From positions 8,122,001 to 8,186,000 of the forward strand of contig JAPFFF010000001.1 of the NCBI GenBank assembly GCA_039105265.1: a stretch of DNA of 64,000 nt. The letters are read 5' to 3'. The position numbers were made by a program, and so were the translations under genes. The stretch's first letter is position 1; the number at the start of each line of letters is the position of its first letter. This DNA is from Tritrichomonas musculus. Lineage: Eukaryota; Parabasalia; Tritrichomonadida; Tritrichomonadidae. Positions 32,101-41,288 of the stretch are shown one piece after another. The notes below the pieces were generated by a model that was given only the letters and a program-made list of their open reading frames with translations, had not been told where the DNA came from and searched no databases.

Positions 32101-34225
32101 GAACGAAAATTGACTTGTCAGTTAGAGCAAGAATGATCTTCAAAAGATCTGAATAGCCTCTTGATGCAGCTGATATTGCGTTTTGTCTTAATGAATTATT
32201 TAAATTAGGATTTTTACTTGTTAAATTAACACCAGAATCAATAATTGACATTAAAGAAACAATATTGTTAGTCAAAATGACTGTCAACATACAACTTTGT
32301 AAAATTCTGATTAATGATGTTTGATCTGTCATTGTTTGCATTAGCCATTCAAAAATTCCATAACGATGATATTGAACAGCTTCCTTGAACACAGCAAAAC
32401 CTGGCGATGTTTGTACTGCATTATCGTTGAAGAAAAAGTTTGCATTATGTGCAAATGCCATAACACGGTTCATGAATAAAAAGTTATTATTATTGTTCAT
32501 GTTGTTATTCATATTATTTTGAAGACTAGTTTGCCAATCATTCGAATTGGCCATTTCTGAAACTCGAATAATTTCTGTATTACCACCTTTAATAGCATTG
32601 ACAAGAGTTTGTGGAGTGATCTCAGCATGATTAAGCATCATGTATTTGAAACAGGCTACTGATGAATGAAGGGCAGCATAATCAATAAAATACATTGGTT
32701 CGAAATTTTCAAATATTGATGGTTGAATTTTATGTGACATATCAAATTGAACGGCTGATAAAAGTTCTTGAAATTTATCTGTATCATCGTTAACAATAGC
32801 TATGGCAAATGGATCTGAATTATAAATATTATCACGCATTTCTTTATATATATGCCAATCATTCATTTTATACGTTTCAAGATTTCGTTCAAGAATGAAG
32901 CTTGATTGATGGGCATCTCCTCGAATTGAAATGTTTTCAATGATAAATGGAAATTTAGAATCTAATTCAGGAAGAAACCACAAAAAGAGCTGCGTTGTTA
33001 CCGAAGAACGATCTTCAACAGGATCAAATGTGATATTCTCCCAAATATTCTCGAGAATGGTGTCAAGCTCAATTAAATTTGATTTGTACATTTGATAAAT
33101 GAAACTACCAAGTGAATTGACCGAAAGGAACATAACATATGGCTTGAAGAATGGTAAAAAATCTGGAACTTTTTCACTGATTCTTCGTATAAATTCAATT
33201 AAAACAGGATGTAGTTGAGGACGATAAGTTGCAACAATAGCTAAATTTGATGAAAATTCTTTGATCCTCTCTGGATCTTTCAGCCAAATTGACATTTCTA
33301 AATTTTCAATTGTGGCGTCTAATGTATTATCTGTTAAATTAAATAATTGTTCCTGAAGTGTAGTAACAAGTTCAATCTGATCTTGTTCAATATCCAAAAT
33401 TTTTTGACCATCATCAAATTTCTTTCTATATTCTGTAATTTTTTTCTGAATAAGTTTGATATCTAGATCATATGCAACTTTTTCAATAAAATCAATATTT
33501 TGTGAAGTAATTTGACAGCAAACAAAATTAAAGAAATCACAAAAAATCTGAAATTGATTTGTAGGATCATCAATCTCATATCGAAATTCATTAAGCTCAG
33601 GATTTTCTGTGATGGCAGCTGCTATTTTCCCTGATAAAGCTACTGTCAAACAATTACATGAATAATTATTGTTATTTGTAAAAATCGTGAAAGTTCTTGG
33701 ATTTTTCTGAGAAAGATTTTGTATTGATAAAGGTAAAATCGCCATTTTTAATATTTTTGAAGAATAAGGACTTTGATAATTGATTTTTAAATTATATGTT
33801 GCGGAAATTGTAGGTGGTAAATTAACTTGCAAAATTTGAGCTAATTTTTTAAAAAAAGGACGTTCTTGCTTAATTTCAATTGAAGATGTTTTACCAACTA
33901 AAACATCAGCAAATTTTTGCATCGAATCAAATGGATCATTAATATCAATTGAAAATTCTTTCACTTCTGCTGGAAGTTTATTTATAACTGCTGATAAATC
34001 TCTAATAACTGGACTTGAAAAATAATATTCTTTCCCTTGGTTTGTAATTTTAAAATCTTTTGGATAAGAGGAAAGAACTTCTAGTAAGTTTGTTGAATTC
34101 AAAATTTGAAATTGTGAAGACAAGAGAAAATTATCTGTAGTTTTACTATCAATTCTGCCAGGATTTCTAACGGAATCAATTATTTGTAGAGAAGATTGAG
34201 CATTTGGTAAAAGAAATCCAAACAT
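29105..34225 (-). CDS. giant ankyrin-repeat protein with BTB-like N-terminus
   Basis: A 1706-residue protein read from the ATG at 34225 (MFGFLLPNAQSSLQ); the frame is open 37 codons further upstream but without an ATG. The N-terminal ~250 residues contain two copies of a BTB/POZ-like pattern (YYFSSPVIRDLSAVINKLPA, FSIDINDPFDSMQKFADVLV; then CNCLTVALSGKIAAAITENP, FRYEIDDPTNQFQIFCDFFN), the arrangement seen in large trichomonad ankyrin families. From about residue 480 to the end come many ankyrin repeats, many with the DVN or DLN turn (GVDVN-type, e.g. LLSDDRVDVNYTNSSNESAL, LRRPEIDLNIQNNDGMTPLI). Two Asn/Asp-rich insertions interrupt the array (near 33% and 60% of the length). A scaffold role is usual for such proteins; the partner is unknown. 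The frame is intact. Confidence 0.88.
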   Translation of the reverse strand: MFGFLLPNAQSSLQIIDSVRNPGRIDSKTTDNFLLSSQFQILNSTNLLEVLSSYPKDFKITNQGKEYYFSSPVIRDLSAVINKLPAEVKEFSIDINDPFDSMQKFADVLVGKTSSIEIKQERPFFKKLAQILQVNLPPTISATYNLKINYQSPYSSKILKMAILPLSIQNLSQKNPRTFTIFTNNNNYSCNCLTVALSGKIAAAITENPELNEFRYEIDDPTNQFQIFCDFFNFVCCQITSQNIDFIEKVAYDLDIKLIQKKITEYRKKFDDGQKILDIEQDQIELVTTLQEQLFNLTDNTLDATIENLEMSIWLKDPERIKEFSSNLAIVATYRPQLHPVLIEFIRRISEKVPDFLPFFKPYVMFLSVNSLGSFIYQMYKSNLIELDTILENIWENITFDPVEDRSSVTTQLFLWFLPELDSKFPFIIENISIRGDAHQSSFILERNLETYKMNDWHIYKEMRDNIYNSDPFAIAIVNDDTDKFQELLSAVQFDMSHKIQPSIFENFEPMYFIDYAALHSSVACFKYMMLNHAEITPQTLVNAIKGGNTEIIRVSEMANSNDWQTSLQNNMNNNMNNNNNFLFMNRVMAFAHNANFFFNDNAVQTSPGFAVFKEAVQYHRYGIFEWLMQTMTDQTSLIRILQSCMLTVILTNNIVSLMSIIDSGVNLTSKNPNLNNSLRQNAISAASRGYSDLLKIILALTDKSIFVPSQLLANQATFGMNLTQQKLNQMPKTVLEAASSFGSLRIIKMMIAARYDKPISSAEIESSLIAAASRGHLDVIKLWIEVLRPPSSSEAAGSNLNLKETTNDSNDENIIDNDNYNENDNNDDFGDKDDNEDKLYDTEQCFRKAATKIGNMNIEISSKTFTKLIQKAVYFGHIDILKYFISREDCDWTQILESASQHGQLEIVKYIIETKFAQKDESNKELKFNQAFCLAAQNGFFDVCNFFAENHYLSLNVDQVGGILGEIASKGYIDILKLIFKLIPGESCSKLNNKYLNSAIENGQIVVASLFIRLGGAQCDTLIKASRKGLFEIVKLLCDNPEYRSNEKEERSNDNHNNNNNNNNSDDNSDSSQLYINNVTMHEGSALCAAASSGSLETVEYLLKQPGIDLNLYNSMHETAIIIAARYKHFQIMKTIINAYSEEQLRDQMWQINSAFVAYFNFKPTSSLSNVGGGRIFDFVAPRQVNFFHGNKRNINDDRCIEKVEFEYDILNYFLSFTDINANFLFDGVTPLIAAINQQNIDCVSVMIKSPEIDVNFPDKSGKAPLMAAVLVGNLKLVELLLSDDRVDVNYTNSSNESALSISAHGANIGDRIAVAITNSANFEADLPNTNIALMSASIFGIGTIFAHLMTLNFDVNRKVPSANKIGTFENILYTVCVWNGEVEHNLPLILNHPRFDPDKNDLVSCLFGLCRQNELTPFNSVLNLLNDDVNLRNNQGTTLLVESIKMRTDTIAQAIMGNPNFDPYLSDVKTAFAYSLSVDSLLISLLIDQPGIDINEPIYLYHPFTKCYYGSNGGYDGYTGIGNGMNDNNYMFFMNENEDVYFEDIGEGQIDNAFNITLGHTPLAIACQNPQLLEPLLNHEGIDVNRKCDDGSAPIFEAVIIQNSLSLEALLRRPEIDLNIQNNDGMTPLIFSLANQISYSVSLLLTKDNIDLTIKDNDGLTAFDYLVRNYGLIRDDIVEPKTPKEFLKLYNVACQLCDYDNSGW

Positions 34226-34825
34226 AAAAAAATTATTAAACTTCAATGATTTCAAAACATTCAGCCAAATAAGTATCCAATTTTTTTTTTTTATGATATT
34301 TGTTCGGTTTTTTTTCTTTATAATAAATATATGCAAATTATCAAACCTAGGCTTTGAATATATACAAATAAAAACAAAAGGTTTCGACGTTTAGCTGCTA
34401 TCAAATTCTAAAATTATAAAAAATTAATATTAAATAATATTGGCATTATCAATAACATGATGCAATTTTAAATATGAAGCCGATTCTATTAGCCAAAATA
34501 GAGATATTTCACTAAAAAAAATAAAAACAGAAAAAGTTTAACTTTTGAAAGCGGAAAATTTTTTTGAGTTCTTATCTAATTTCCACCATTCAAAGTGATT
34601 TTGGGAATTTGTAAATATCCAAATATATAAATGTTTTGTAACATCCATGTCATATATTCATTTTTTAGAATTTTATTTACATCTTATAAATTAATTAAAA
34701 AGTAATTAACTAAGTATCATGTAAGATATATTTATTTATGAAAAATAAAATTGAATTAATACGTTATTATAATTAATTCTCAATTGTGATATACAAATAA
34801 ACTGAGTAAAAATGTATATTAATAT
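34226..34825. other. upstream spacer of the giant ankyrin gene
   Basis: AT-rich, no gene. On the minus strand AATCATTGAAG lies about 15-25 bases upstream of the ATG, close to but not matching the initiator consensus. Confidence 0.4.
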
Positions 34826-34933
34826 TTTATAATAATATAAATATAATATAAATATAATATATTATATATATAATATAAATATAATATATTATATATATAA
34901 TATAAATATAATATATTATATATATAATATAAA
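34826..34933. repeat. 27-bp AT satellite, left block
   Basis: Tandem units of 27 bp built on AAATATAATATATTATATA plus TATAATAT, about four copies. It continues after the inserted elements at 37064-37171 and 38139-38239. Confidence 0.85.
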
Positions 34934-37063
34934 GAAGTGCGAGAACTAAAAATAACGTATTTTTTAATTTAAAAAAGTGGATTTTTTCACTAAATTGTTA
35001 ATCAAATCAATGCTATTTTTAATATAATATAATGCATACCTAATGCTATACATCATATTTAATTATTAGGTCGTTTTAATGTTTGCAGAAGTAAGTGGGA
35101 AAAAATGGTATTTTGGAAATTTCTAATTAGTTCTGAAATATTGTTGATTTTAATATTATTTATTTATATATAAATTAAATTATATATATAGTTTTAATAT
35201 AATATATAAAATAGTTTTTTAATTTATAGAGATATTAGTATTTAAAAAAAAAATAAATATAATATAAAAATATAGGGAGCTCTGGTGAATTTCATAGGGA
35301 TAACTATTTGTATTTTTATTATAATCAACATGTATATATACATATTTTCTTATTAATCTGAATCGCTCGCCGGGGGTAATTTTATTTTTATTTTATAAAA
35401 TTCTGAAGAAAAAATACGTTATAATTAATTCCCCTCAATTTCAAATTTTCATAAAAAAATGCAAAAAAATATGGTTTCTTATTGTTAAATCGTAATGAAA
35501 ATAAAGTGAATTGAAATATATACTATGATAAATATAAAAAAACTATCATTTCCCGATTTTATGCAACTATGCCTAAATATTAAAATCAAGATATTTCAAC
35601 CATCTTTTATTAAAATGTATGCTTATCCAACTCTTATTATGCACATTTGATAACTGATTTTAATTCCTCTATATATCTTTTGTTTTGTTTGATATTAAAC
35701 AAAAAAAATGAAATTTAAAAATCTAAGCATTCCTAGAAAAATTGGCCCTATAAATTTAATTGAAATCAATATTATAATATTAATACATATTATAATTCAT
35801 ATGTATATTTTTTATTTTAAATTTAACCTATTTAATTTTAAGATATTTATAAAAAAATATAACGACTATTGCGAATTTAAATTTTAAATGATTAATCAAA
35901 TTTTTCATTCTGTTCTCACAAATTAATTTTTTATTCAAAAAATCATTTTTTTTATATTTTTATGCTTGAAACAATAACTATGAGCGATTTACATATAAAT
36001 AAATTAAAAATTAGCTCTTTTTTTAGTAAGTTAAAAATTCTGAAGAAAAAAAACACGTTGTAATTATCTCCCCTCAATTTATAATTTTTAACAAAAAATA
36101 TAAAAAAATGTGGTTCAAAGTTAAAAAAATTTAATAAAAATTATAAGAGATAAAACATATATAGCGGTAATTATAAAAATATGATTAATGACTTGTTTTC
36201 AGCAACTTAGTCTAAAAATTAAAATCAAGATATCTTGAGATAGTATGAGTAAAATTTGTCCCTGATGTAGTATATTCATTAATATCTTTGGATAATTGTA
36301 TTTTCATCCAAAAATTCAGATATTGTCCAGAATTTGATAAAAAAAAATCAATTTAATTTTCTGAAAGCTCCTAGAAAAAATGGCCCTATAGTTTGGTTTA
36401 CTAATGGTATTTATTAATATATAGGAAATATAATGCCGATATCAAAATTTATAGAGATTTTAACCTATTTGTTTTCAAGATATTTATTTAAATTTTATAT
36501 TTGGTCAGATATTTTCGAAAATTTTGTCTATAATTTTATAGCAAAAATGGCTCAAATCGTATTATTCTGAATCTTATCTTTCCAAAGAAAGAATTATTAT
36601 TGTACATCAGACTTTTCAATCTCTTTCAGCTGTATCACATCATTGGGATTATAACGATTTGAGTCATCATCTCAATAATTCCAGTCAATGTTCAGCTCAT
36701 CACTTTTTATCTTGATATTTTGGTTTTTTTTTTGGTTGGGATTCCCAACTTGGGAAAAATTAAATCTAATTTTTTTTTATTATTGAATTATTTTTAATAA
36801 AATAAAAATAACAATGTAATTTACATATATATAAATATTTATTTGTGTTCTAAAAGAGAGAAAATGTAATTACTCTCCAACATTTATAAAATTATAATTG
36901 AATGGTTTATTTTTTATTTTATTAAAATTTTAAAACACAAATATTTTTACTCCTAGTGACTAATATAATTTAAAATCCTATCATAATAGAGAAGGATATA
37001 TATATATATATATATTATTTTATAATTTAATAATAATGAAATCAACCAGCTCTCGCACCTCTT
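34934..37063. mobile_element. 2.1-kb hAT-like element inside the AT satellite
   Basis: The ends GAAGTGCGAGAACTA and, from the other side, GGTGCGAGAGCT match the family of the 21.4-kb element. AATATAAA flanks both sides, but the satellite itself supplies that string, so the target duplication is not independent evidence. Two diverged modules repeat inside at a spacing of about 640 bp (35391-35760 and 36034-36390), both starting TTCTGAAGAAAAAA and ending TGGCCCTATA. No coding frame. Confidence 0.7.
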
Positions 37064-37171
37064 AATATAAATATAATATATTATATATATAATATAAATA
37101 TAATATATTATATATATAATATATATAATATAAATATAATATATTATATATATAATATAAATATAATATAT
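37064..37171. repeat. 27-bp AT satellite, middle block
   Basis: Same 27-bp unit as 34826-34933, about four copies, lying between the hAT-like element and the first 0.97-kb element. Confidence 0.85.
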
Positions 37172-38138
37172 TAGAGATCGGCGAAAAAGGAATTTCCATA
37201 TTTACAAAACTTTTTCATATCATTAAGATCCATATGTTTTAAAAATCCATTTTTTTTCGAAAAGAAAAAGGTTTGTCTGTAAAAAAATTTTTTTGTGAAA
37301 TAATTTTTTCGTTTAAAAAATTTGTTTTCTTTTTAAAATGAAAAATACTTCTTAAAATGATCTTTTTTTTGCGAAATAATTTTCTTTTTTCAAAACACCA
37401 AGTCTTTTTTATATGAACAATTTTTTTTAATATAGATTTTCTTTTAAAAAAAACAAGATCTAATAAATATATTATTTGATTTTGATTTTTGAATACGTTA
37501 TTTATTCATATTAAAAAAAAAAAAAAACGTTATAATTGGTGGAAAAAACTACATTTTGAGGACAAAACTATTATTTTCATTCCCGATTTAAACTGTCTGC
37601 ATCAAAAGCATCATTTAACAAGATTGGAAAGTGCCTCACAGCTTAATGAAGCAAATGATATTTTCTATATCATTAGAATGCTTCAAATTTTGAATATAGT
37701 TTGATCATAAGCAATGATTACGAGTACTTTATAATTTATACATCAAATATCATTCTTTATGATTTGAATAATATCTAAATATATGTTTTTATTAAATAAT
37801 TCTTTGAAATTCTTGTTAACTAAATTTTCTCTATCAATTTATATTTCGAAAGGGATTTATGATTTTAATTAAATTTTTTATTTGAAATGATCGAAACTTA
37901 TTGATATGATTTTACTTTTTGCACACACAAAAGCTTTTCGCAAAGAAGCTTTTTTTTTATAAAAAAAAAATATTCAAAAATAAACCTTTTTATAAAAAAG
38001 TCACTTTTTTTTTAAAAAACAAATTTTTTTCGAAAAAGTGTATGCTTTCAGATATAACTTATACACATCAAAATAAATATGTTTTATAAATATAATTCTT
38101 TATTTTCAAAAAGGAAATCCCTTTTTCTCCGAGCTCTA
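37172..38138. mobile_element. 0.97-kb TIR element, copy 1
   Basis: The ends TAGAGATCGGCGAAAAAGGA and TAGAGCTCGGAGAAAAAGGG (other strand) make an imperfect 26-bp TIR. TATTA is found at both boundaries (37169-37173 and 38137-38141), as in copy 2, so the duplicated target may be TTA or TATTA. A small open frame (37489-37704) has no recognisable domain. The superfamily is unknown. Confidence 0.8.
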
Positions 38139-38239
38139 TTATATATATAATATAAATATAATATAAATATAATATAAATATAATATATTATATATATAAT
38201 AAATATATAATCATAAATATGATGATATTACTAATATAT
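38139..38239. repeat. AT satellite, right block
   Basis: A variant of the 27-bp satellite with AATATAATATAA runs, separating the two 0.97-kb elements. Confidence 0.75.
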
Positions 38240-39202
38240 TAGAGATCGGCGAAAAAGGAATTTCCATATTTACAAAACTTTTTCATATCATTAAGATCCA
38301 TATGTTTTAAAAATCCATTTTTTTTCGAAAAGAAAAAGGTTTGTCTGTAAAAACATTTTTTTGTGAAATAATTTCTTCGTTTAAAAAATTTGTTTTCTTT
38401 TTAAAATGAAAAATACTTCTTAAAATGATCTTTTTTTTGCGAAATAATTTTCTTTTTTCAAAACACCAAGTCTTTTTTATATGAACAATTTTTTTTAATA
38501 TAGATTTTCTTTTAAAAAAAACAAGATCTTATAAATATATTATTTGATTTTGATTTTTGAATACGTTATTTATTCATATTAAAAAAAAAAACGTTATAAT
38601 TGGTGGAAAAAACTACATTTTGAGGACAAAACTATTATTTTCATTCCCGATTTAAACTGTCTGCATCAAAAGCATCATTTAACAAGATTGAAAAGTGCCT
38701 CACAGCTTAATGAAGCAAATGATATTTTCTATATCATTCGAATGCTTCAAATTTTGAATATAGTTTGATCATAAGCAATGATTACGAGTACTTTATAATT
38801 TATACATAAAATATCATTCTTTATGATTTGAATAATATCTAAATATATGTTTTTATTAAATAATTCTTTGAAATTCTTGTTAACTAAATTTTTTCTATCA
38901 ATTTATATTTCGAAAGGGATTTATGATTTTAATTAAATTTTTTATTTGAAATGATCGAAACTTATTGATATGATTTTACTTTTTGCACACACAAAAACTT
39001 TTCGCAAAGAAGCTTTTTTTTTATAAAAAAAAAATATTCAAAAATAAACCTTTTTATAAAAAAGTCACTTTTTTTTTAAAAAACAATTTTTTTTCGAAAA
39101 AGTGTATGCTTTCAGATATAACTTATACACATCAAAATAAATATGTTTTATAAATATAATTCTTTATTTTCAAAAAGGAAATCCCTTTTTCTCCGAGCTC
39201 TA
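38240..39202. mobile_element. 0.97-kb TIR element, copy 2
   Basis: In the same orientation as copy 1 and almost identical over the full length (a few substitutions and homopolymer changes, for example around 38352 and 38583). TATTA again lies at both boundaries (38237-38241 and 39201-39205). It may have arisen by two insertions or by unequal exchange through the satellite. Confidence 0.85.
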
Positions 39203-39714
39203 TTATCCAATAAATAAGTATTTGTTAATAAATATAATATATTATCAAAATTCTGATATTATCAAAATAATTTTTTCAAAAACTAGCAATTTATCCAATT
39301 ATTAATTCAAAATTTTTATTTATAAAAAACAAAAATTTCTTGAATATCAATAATATAATTTGTTAAAAATTATTATTATATTTCAAGTTACAAATAAATA
39401 ATGTAAATAATAAATCATTTAAGAAAAATCTCAAATATCATAAAAAAAACACTTATTTTAATGATAAATGGAATAAATAACAAATATTTTGATTTTTCAG
39501 ATATATTAAATGAATATAGATTTTATCTAATATTGATATAAAATTTTTTTAAATAGAAAGAATATTTAAATTTTAAGATATTATTATTTTTTAATAAAAA
39601 AAAATTGAGAGAGTCGATCCATTTTATAAAAACAATTGAGAATTTCGAACATTTATGTATTGAAAATATTTATTTAAAAATTTCAAATATAACCCGTTAT
39701 TATTATATTTATAC
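39203..39714. other. spacer upstream of the cNMP-binding gene
   Basis: AT-rich. No gene or element recognised. Confidence 0.45.
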
Positions 39715-41016
39715 ATGTATAACAAACATAATGGATCTGTTGTTTCTCGTCGTTTAAGGCCGAAAGTACTCCTAGTTTCGAAAAAGAAGAGTAATGAAAA
39801 ACAAATTTTGCCAACTGAAGAAGAATTGATTCGTGCACTGGACGTTAATCCATCAGATAGGACTCAAAAAGATATTGATACAATTCTCGCAATTGTTGGA
39901 AAATGGAAAGATTTTCAAACTTTTATCAAAATGGACCAAGAAAAGAAAGAAATTTGTCGTCGTATAACTTACGAAAGATATGATACCAACGATTTTGTTA
40001 TTAAACAAGGAGATGACCCTGATGGTTGGTATCTAATTCTCTCAGGCACATGCTCAATTTATATTTTAATTAATTCCGATTTTGGACATGAAGCAATTCC
40101 GCCATCTGTCCTCAGTACATTAAAAAACTCATTTGGACAAGAAAAGTGCTTCTTGTGCGTGGCAAAGAAATTCCCAACACAAGAATTTGGATCAACAGCT
40201 CTTACCAATAATGATAAAAGAAACGCTTCAATTCTCGCTGATGAACCTTCACTAATATTGCGAGTTGATCCCCATTTATACAGAGATACTGCTGCTTGGG
40301 TTGCTAGAGCTCAGCTTGAAAAAAAAGCAAATTTATTATCACATATCCCTCAATTACAATTTTTGAAAGAATTACCACCAGAAGATAAGATATTCACTAG
40401 ACTTGGAGAAAATATGATTGAAAATAGGCTTGAAACAGGTCAAGTTATTAATGCTCAAAATATTGTCGCAGAGGAATGCTTTTGTGTAATTGAAGAAGGA
40501 CTTTTATACAAGCAGAGACTTGTTGACTTTTCAAATTTCAATAAGAATGATATGAATATTAGCACCAAAAATCAGCTTCAGTTTCCAATCAACCTGCCTC
40601 CAGGAAAGCATACTGTAACCATTAAAAAATATGGTCCGAAAACTATGTTTCCAGATCCAACGTTAAAAGACTATATTTCATATCCCTTTTCGTTGGTTGT
40701 TGTTGAACCAGTTACTTTTTATGCTTTAAAACAGTCAGATCTTACGTCAATGCTTTTAAATACACATATAGAACGAATTAGAAATAGTGTACGAGATGAA
40801 CCTACAGATTTAGAAGTTATTCAAATGCATATAGAAAGACAACAAGCAATACAATGGCAACTCTTTAAGAAAAAATGCGTTAAAGAAGTACGAAGAGAAA
40901 TTAAAGTTGAAAGGCAAATGGCGCTTGGCCAATGGTGTGTTAGGAGGTGTGGCATTCCTAAAACAATCAAAGATCATAAGCATTTCACACCTCTGAAACG
41001 AGGACAATCTGATTAA
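39715..41016 (+). CDS. cyclic-nucleotide-binding-domain protein
   Basis: A 433-residue protein. Residues about 65-185 match a cyclic-nucleotide-binding fold of the CAP/PKA-regulatory type: ITYERYDTNDFVIKQGDDPD, WYLILSGTCSIYI, then EFGSTALTNNDKRNASILAD in place of the phosphate-binding cassette (normally FGE.AL....R.A). The cassette lacks the key Glu after FG (Ser instead), although an Arg (in DKRNAS) remains, so nucleotide binding is uncertain. A second, degenerate domain may follow (KELPPEDKIFTRLGENMIEN, about 220-370). The C-terminal ~60 residues are basic (KKKCVKEVRREIKVERQMAL). There is no kinase or channel domain. Such CNBD proteins in protists are often flagellar or cytoskeletal, but that is inference. 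Confidence 0.8.
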   Translation: MYNKHNGSVVSRRLRPKVLLVSKKKSNEKQILPTEEELIRALDVNPSDRTQKDIDTILAIVGKWKDFQTFIKMDQEKKEICRRITYERYDTNDFVIKQGDDPDGWYLILSGTCSIYILINSDFGHEAIPPSVLSTLKNSFGQEKCFLCVAKKFPTQEFGSTALTNNDKRNASILADEPSLILRVDPHLYRDTAAWVARAQLEKKANLLSHIPQLQFLKELPPEDKIFTRLGENMIENRLETGQVINAQNIVAEECFCVIEEGLLYKQRLVDFSNFNKNDMNISTKNQLQFPINLPPGKHTVTIKKYGPKTMFPDPTLKDYISYPFSLVVVEPVTFYALKQSDLTSMLLNTHIERIRNSVRDEPTDLEVIQMHIERQQAIQWQLFKKKCVKEVRREIKVERQMALGQWCVRRCGIPKTIKDHKHFTPLKRGQSD

Positions 41017-41288
41017 TCGCATAGATCTTTTGTCTTTTTTTGTTTTTTATTATATTATTAAGATAATACTTTTGATAATGAAATCAATAAAATTATGTTT
41101 GGACCAAAAAATATAATACAATATTAATAGCATTATTTTTTTTATATATTTTTTGGAATTCATATACTATTGTATAACAACAATCATAAGTTTATGACCA
41201 AGATTTTAGATTTTTTTTTTATATGCTTTTCTTATTCATATATTTTTTGGTGGTATAAAAAGACATTATTCTTGAAAATCTTCTATCC
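41017..41288 (+). other. short intergenic region before the Tra1-like gene
   Basis: 272 bp, AT-rich. An open frame beginning near 41170 overlaps the next gene's start out of frame and looks non-coding. No initiator consensus is visible close to the ATG at 41289. Confidence 0.4.

Noticed and set aside
34226-34336. 37-codon upstream extension of the giant ankyrin frame
   Set aside because: It begins at a non-ATG codon and is Lys/Asn/Ile-rich from A/T runs; MFGFLLPNAQ at 34225 is the sensible start.
34826-38239. CRISPR-like array of regular repeats
   Set aside because: The 27-bp AT units are directly tandem without unique spacers; it is a satellite.
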